Shown here: one piece after another, positions 60,459 through 64,000 of the stretch | How positions within the stretch are numbered: position 1 is the first letter of the stretch | How the letters are laid out: every line of letters starts with the position of its first letter | DNA from: Morinoia aosen | Lineage: Eukaryota; Arthropoda; Malacostraca; Amphipoda; Talitridae | DNA length: 64,000 nt | Direction: 5' to 3' | NCBI GenBank assembly: GCA_030386875.1 | Contig: CM059560.1 | Span: 33,102,183-33,166,182, forward strand | Notes under the pieces: model-generated | Told to the model about the DNA's origin: nothing | Databases searched by the model: none | Seen by the model: the letters and a program-made list of their open reading frames with translations, nothing else | Program-made: the position numbers and the translations under genes

Positions 60459-60660
60459 TGGGCTATATTGCAGCTAATAAAAAATCCACTATCATTACAA
60501 ATCTTCAATGTATACATTCGTTTTCATTTACGTTATTATTTATTAAAGTAAGTACTGGCATCGAAACATTTTTGTTTGTTTAATTTATTCAGAGAGAGAG
60601 AGAGTCATGAACTTTTAATACATATAATTGAGCTTACGTTAATGATATTCTACATACGAG
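60459..60660. other. Short intergenic stretch
   Basis: AT-rich, with a GA dinucleotide run at 60591-60604. Nothing else is seen. Confidence 0.5.
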
Positions 60661-61086
60661 TTTATCATTATGAGACCCTCCCAACGCCCCCTTACCTTAT
60701 TGTGGTGGGAGGGTTTGTGTGTTGTGAGGAGGACTGAGGCTATGCTGTCGGGACCTCGGTCCTGGTGGGTACAACCGTGGCAGACAGGCTCACTCGGAGC
60801 AGCCAGACAAAATGGGGGGGCCATGGGAAGGCCCCCCATGTAAATAAAACCGGACCCCGGCAGTTACGGGTGATAAAGCCCCCGTTATCCCGAGCAAACA
60901 AGGGGCTGCCACGGGCCGGGGTTGACGGTGGGAGGGGGTATTCACCCCTATTGGTCAGTGTGTGCCCGCCTCAAGTATAGATGATATATCAAATGGCTAC
61001 TGACTGCTCGGGGGTCTCTTTTCCGGCCTGGGCCAGCCTGGATAGGGGAGGGGAGACCCTCCTTGACAAGAGAGACCTAAAGCAAT

Positions 61087-62931
61087 GTGCTTGCTTCCAC
61101 CAATACAATTCTGGCTGCTCACCTCCCGTTGACGACCCGGATACCTAATAAGGACACCGCACCTGCTTCTTCCTCTCAAGAGCCGCCTCTGCAACCACCG
61201 CCACACCAACCCGTGGGTGAGGAAACAGAGCGCGGACAAAACAAAGATACAGAACTAATTCTTGAACCTTACGCTCCTGAACGTCAGCCAAACAGGCCAG
61301 GCCGTGGGCGACGTCGTGGCAGAAGACTGCATCTTCTTGAGGAAACCGCGCCCTCCGACCTGGTGGAGCCAATTTTGCCAACAGAATACAAAAGATTCTT
61401 CAACATTAAAGCTACTGACGGCTCACCTCTGACTCACATCGATGTGATCATGGCAAACCGAGACCTGTGTCGTGGGCTGGGAGGTAGACCCGCCAAGATC
61501 ACAGAGACTCGCGGTGGTGGCCTCTTGGTGGAGGCCCGTAATTCTGAGCAGAGCCGCAACATATTGAGCATTCGCCATCTGGCTGGCGTGGGTGTGGAAG
61601 TGTCCCCACATGGAAGTCTCAATGAGAGCAAAGGAACGATCTACTACGCCAATTATCCTGGTTATGCTGATGAGCGCCTCCTGGAAGAATTGCGGCAGTA
61701 TGAAGTGAAGGCGCTGTACCGAACCAAGAAAAACGTTAATGGTGCCCTGGTGCCCACTTCTGTCTACATCCTGACCTCTGACCGATGTTCCCTGCCGCCA
61801 CATGTGAACATAGGATGGACGAGGTGCAACGTGCGACAGTACGTTCCAAGGCCGCGACGCTGCTATAAGTGCCAACAGTATGGGCATGGCGCTAAGACGT
61901 GTCGATCCTTAAGAGGAGCATGCCCAAATTGGGCCGAGGACCAGCACGAACTGCCCTGTGATAAGCCCCCGCGATGTGCTAACTGCGATAAATCACACCC
62001 TGCTGGCTCTAAAGAATGTTTTTACTTCAAAATGGAAGAAGAGGTGTTGGCCGCGCAAACATCTCAGAGAATAAGCTACGGGGAAGCTAAGCGTGCTGTG
62101 AGCAGCAGGTACGTCAGATTAGAGACGTCCTATGCCACTGCAGTGCGGGCCCCTCCAAGGAGACCTAGCTTTGTTGTGCCTGTGCACCCGGCAGTGACAG
62201 GAGCCCCCAGTGTTGCTGGTCGGGACCCCACCGCAGGTGCTGATGTCGCGCGTGTTGCACGCCGTACTCTCGCTGCTGGACCCCGACCTGCTGATAGACC
62301 TGAGCGGAGCGATCTTCCGGATGTGTCACGTTGTGCTCAAGCAGACCTCCCAGTCTCTGTGTGTCTGACTTCGGCAGTCTCCTCGGTATCGCGGAAACGC
62401 ATACCGAGTGTGAGATCGCCACCCGTTGGTGGTGCCATGACAAAGATGGCTAGGACTGCGGAAACTGTAGCATCTGATAGTAAGAGGCGCCAAGCTGAGT
62501 CAGAAAAGCGTCGTGGCGATACGCACGCGGAAGCCCAGGCGAATACCGGCTTGACCCATGGCCATGGTGAAGCATCGAAAGAAGTGGCCCGTCCAATCGA
62601 CGAGGAGCCTGCGACCCCCTACAGTACGAACAAACAGTCCGAGATGCCACCTCCCCAAGATGGAAGGACTATACACGAGAGCCGCAGAAGTGTGAGAAAG
62701 CCGGAACCCTCGGTGGCACAGCGTGTGCGTTCATTGGACCGCGTAGGAAGAGTGCCAGAGGAGACTGCGCCTGACTTCACACGAGTGTGGTCTTTACCAG
62801 CAAAGGTTATTCCCAAACCTCTCCCAACAGTGCCCTTGCACGCGTGGGGGGAGAGACCAGCACCAACCAAATCACCACCAAGTCAAAGACCGCCCGATCC
62901 TAAAGAGCAACCTCCAGGGAAGGGAACATGA
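61087..62931 (+). CDS. LINE ORF1, Gag-like protein with CCHC knuckles
   Basis: There are about 614 open codons. Residues about 100-255 form the Gag core (YKRFFNIKATDGSPLTHIDV, TIYYANYPGYADERLLEEL). Three knuckles follow at about 258-320: CYKCQQYGHGAKTC (Cx2Cx4Hx4C), CPNWAEDQHELPC (the second Cys is replaced by Trp, TGG) and CANCDKSHPAGSKEC (Cx2Cx3Hx6C). The remainder is Pro/Arg/Ser-rich. The frame has no in-frame ATG before codon 122; an ATG at 61085 is in another frame, so a small indel near the start is likely. The last codon overlaps the ORF2 start (ATGA). The element is probably slightly damaged. Confidence 0.85.
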   Translation: MLASTNTILAAHLPLTTRIPNKDTAPASSSQEPPLQPPPHQPVGEETERGQNKDTELILEPYAPERQPNRPGRGRRRGRRLHLLEETAPSDLVEPILPTEYKRFFNIKATDGSPLTHIDVIMANRDLCRGLGGRPAKITETRGGGLLVEARNSEQSRNILSIRHLAGVGVEVSPHGSLNESKGTIYYANYPGYADERLLEELRQYEVKALYRTKKNVNGALVPTSVYILTSDRCSLPPHVNIGWTRCNVRQYVPRPRRCYKCQQYGHGAKTCRSLRGACPNWAEDQHELPCDKPPRCANCDKSHPAGSKECFYFKMEEEVLAAQTSQRISYGEAKRAVSSRYVRLETSYATAVRAPPRRPSFVVPVHPAVTGAPSVAGRDPTAGADVARVARRTLAAGPRPADRPERSDLPDVSRCAQADLPVSVCLTSAVSSVSRKRIPSVRSPPVGGAMTKMARTAETVASDSKRRQAESEKRRGDTHAEAQANTGLTHGHGEASKEVARPIDEEPATPYSTNKQSEMPPPQDGRTIHESRRSVRKPEPSVAQRVRSLDRVGRVPEETAPDFTRVWSLPAKVIPKPLPTVPLHAWGERPAPTKSPPSQRPPDPKEQPPGKGT

Positions 62932-64000
62932 CGCAGAGTGTTTTACAGTGGAATTGTAGAGGATACCGTAGAAACTACGGTGACCTGCTGAACATCATCC
63001 AGCAACAACAACCACTGTGCATGTGTCTCCAAGAGACTATGCTAGGAGACATAACTCCGACCCCACCAGCCAACTATAACATAGAAACTTTCTCTCACGT
63101 ACCAAATCCTGTCCCTGGATCTGGACTAGCTGTTCTTTTAAGGAAGGACTTGGGTTACTCCAAAGTGCCAATGAACACTCAGATCCAGGCAATGGCCATC
63201 CATTTTTGGTTCAACAAGAAAATGACCACCATTTGTAACATGTATATCTCCCCAGCTGAACCTTTCTCATTGCAGGAGTTCGAGAAAATCAGTACTCAAT
63301 TGCCAGGGCCCTCTTTTATGGTAGGCGATCTCAACGCGAAGCACGTGGCTTGGGGCAACGCTCAAAGCGACCAGCGTGGTAGGCTCATCAACCAGTTCAT
63401 TACGAGAGCCAACTTCTGCTTACTCAACACTGGGATCGCCACTCACTTTCACGTCCAAACAGGGACGACCTCCGCCATTGACCTCAGTTTCAGCACTCCA
63501 GATATGTTCCCCGATATTCTATGGAGCGTGCTGGATGATACTCATGGCAGTGACCACTTCCCCATTGTTATGGAAGTGAAGGAGTTTGCTCCAGAGCCAG
63601 TGGAACCTCGATACTGCATGAAGCGTGCCAACTGGAATACTTTTGAAGCCCTAACCCAGATGGAAGAAATGAATGATCTGCTGGAAGTTGACGAAATGGT
63701 GGAGCGATTTAACGGTAACCTCAAGAATGCTGCTAGTGCTGCTATCCCGATGTCACGCGGTGGTGCACTAAAGTACCGTGTCCCTTGGTGGAACAATGAC
63801 TGCGCTGTGGCAAACTTTGAGCGGCGGCAAGCCCTGAGACGCTCTAGGCGTACCGGCGAGCTAGCGGATTTGATTGCGTACAAGCGAGCGAGAGCCAAGG
63901 CCCAATTCATCAAAGACGCTGCTAGGCGGAGCTCGTGGCGTAAATATGTTAGCAGCCTAAATTCCGATACGCCTATGACCAAAATTTGGCAACGTGTGGG
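62928..64000 (+). CDS. LINE ORF2, endonuclease domain (runs off window)
   Basis: The frame starts at ATG 62928-62930, overlapping the ORF1 TGA by two bases, and is open for 357 codons to the last base. It encodes the AP-like endonuclease: SVLQWNCRGYRRNYGDLLNI at the start, QQPLCMCLQETML, GSGLAVLLRKD, MVGDLNAKHVAWG near residue 134, TSAIDLSFSTPDM and the catalytic GSDHFPIVMEV near 206. A linker follows with VPWWNNDCAVANFERRQALR near 286. The WNCRG start and VPWWN linker are typical of I/R1/Jockey-type ORF2. The RT lies beyond the window. The ATGA overlap suggests coupled termination-reinitiation. Confidence 0.92.
   Translation, partial: MTQSVLQWNCRGYRRNYGDLLNIIQQQQPLCMCLQETMLGDITPTPPANYNIETFSHVPNPVPGSGLAVLLRKDLGYSKVPMNTQIQAMAIHFWFNKKMTTICNMYISPAEPFSLQEFEKISTQLPGPSFMVGDLNAKHVAWGNAQSDQRGRLINQFITRANFCLLNTGIATHFHVQTGTTSAIDLSFSTPDMFPDILWSVLDDTHGSDHFPIVMEVKEFAPEPVEPRYCMKRANWNTFEALTQMEEMNDLLEVDEMVERFNGNLKNAASAAIPMSRGGALKYRVPWWNNDCAVANFERRQALRRSRRTGELADLIAYKRARAKAQFIKDAARRSSWRKYVSSLNSDTPMTKIWQRV

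Larger units (their letters stand above)
60661..64000 (+). mobile_element. I/R1-like non-LTR retrotransposon, 5' part
   Basis: A GC-rich 5' UTR (about 60661-61086) leads into a CCHC Gag ORF1 and an overlapping endonuclease ORF2 that runs off the window. The GC content is much higher than its AT-rich surroundings. The UTR holds hairpins: ACCCTCCCA/TGGGAGGGT (60675-60683, 60706-60714) and ATGGGGGGGCC/GGCCCCCCAT (60812-60822, 60830-60839). The exact start is not fixed. The clade (I/Jockey/R1 group) is inferred from Gag and endonuclease type. Confidence 0.88.

Overview
The window is eukaryotic nuclear DNA, almost certainly from an arthropod. It is AT-rich, carries introns, microsatellites and long homopolymer runs, and is dominated by transposable elements of kinds typical of insects and crustaceans: Jockey- and I/R1-like LINEs with CCHC-knuckle Gag proteins, LINEs with esterase or OTU domains, mariner, PIF/Harbinger and hAT elements, a Penelope-like element and tRNA-derived SINEs. 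I cannot name the species. The only host gene I can identify is a complete, single-coding-exon TRMT10A-type tRNA (guanine-N1) methyltransferase at 48536-49567 (+), preceded by a splice acceptor that implies an upstream 5' UTR exon.

Layout. 1-5.2 kb: Jockey-like LINE (ORF1 Gag, ORF2 endonuclease-RT), with an interlocked double-stem motif in its 3' UTR and poly-A runs after it. 6.7-8.1 kb: Harbinger derivative (TAA duplication) nested in a mariner (TA duplication). 8.7-13.8 kb: decayed minus-strand LINE 'A' with an OTU-like cysteine protease domain upstream of its endonuclease. 13.8-27.6 kb: minus-strand LINE 'B' (282-aa coiled-coil ORF1, intact 1000-aa ORF2) whose repetitive 3' UTR is split by a deleted mariner (13844-21569). 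That mariner is split by an inverted pair of LTR-like arms (14309-21427), and those arms are split by a second LINE A copy, a minisatellite and a SINE.

27.6-43.1 kb: a second, 5'-truncated LINE B copy, split by a hAT element, by two head-to-tail copies of LINE 'C' (SGNH-esterase ORF1; the first copy keeps an intact 1138-aa ORF2) and by palindromic elements. The most unusual structure is here: a family of long palindromic, non-coding elements with GGT...ACC ends and perfect 8-bp target duplications. Two of them (34567-35091 and 35453-36127) are inserted into a third member of the same family (34491-36254), which itself sits in the 5' UTR of LINE C copy 2.

43.1-54 kb: low-repeat host DNA around TRMT10A, with a mariner (47016-48415) in the presumed 5' UTR intron. 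54-64 kb: a promoter/LTR-like segment, a Penelope-like remnant with GIY-YIG endonuclease flanked by inverted repeats, an internally deleted second copy of the 47-kb mariner carrying two further insertions including a probable solo LTR, and the 5' end of an I/R1-like LINE whose ORF2 runs off the window. The elements do not form a pathway. They record successive insertions, and the nesting gives their relative order.
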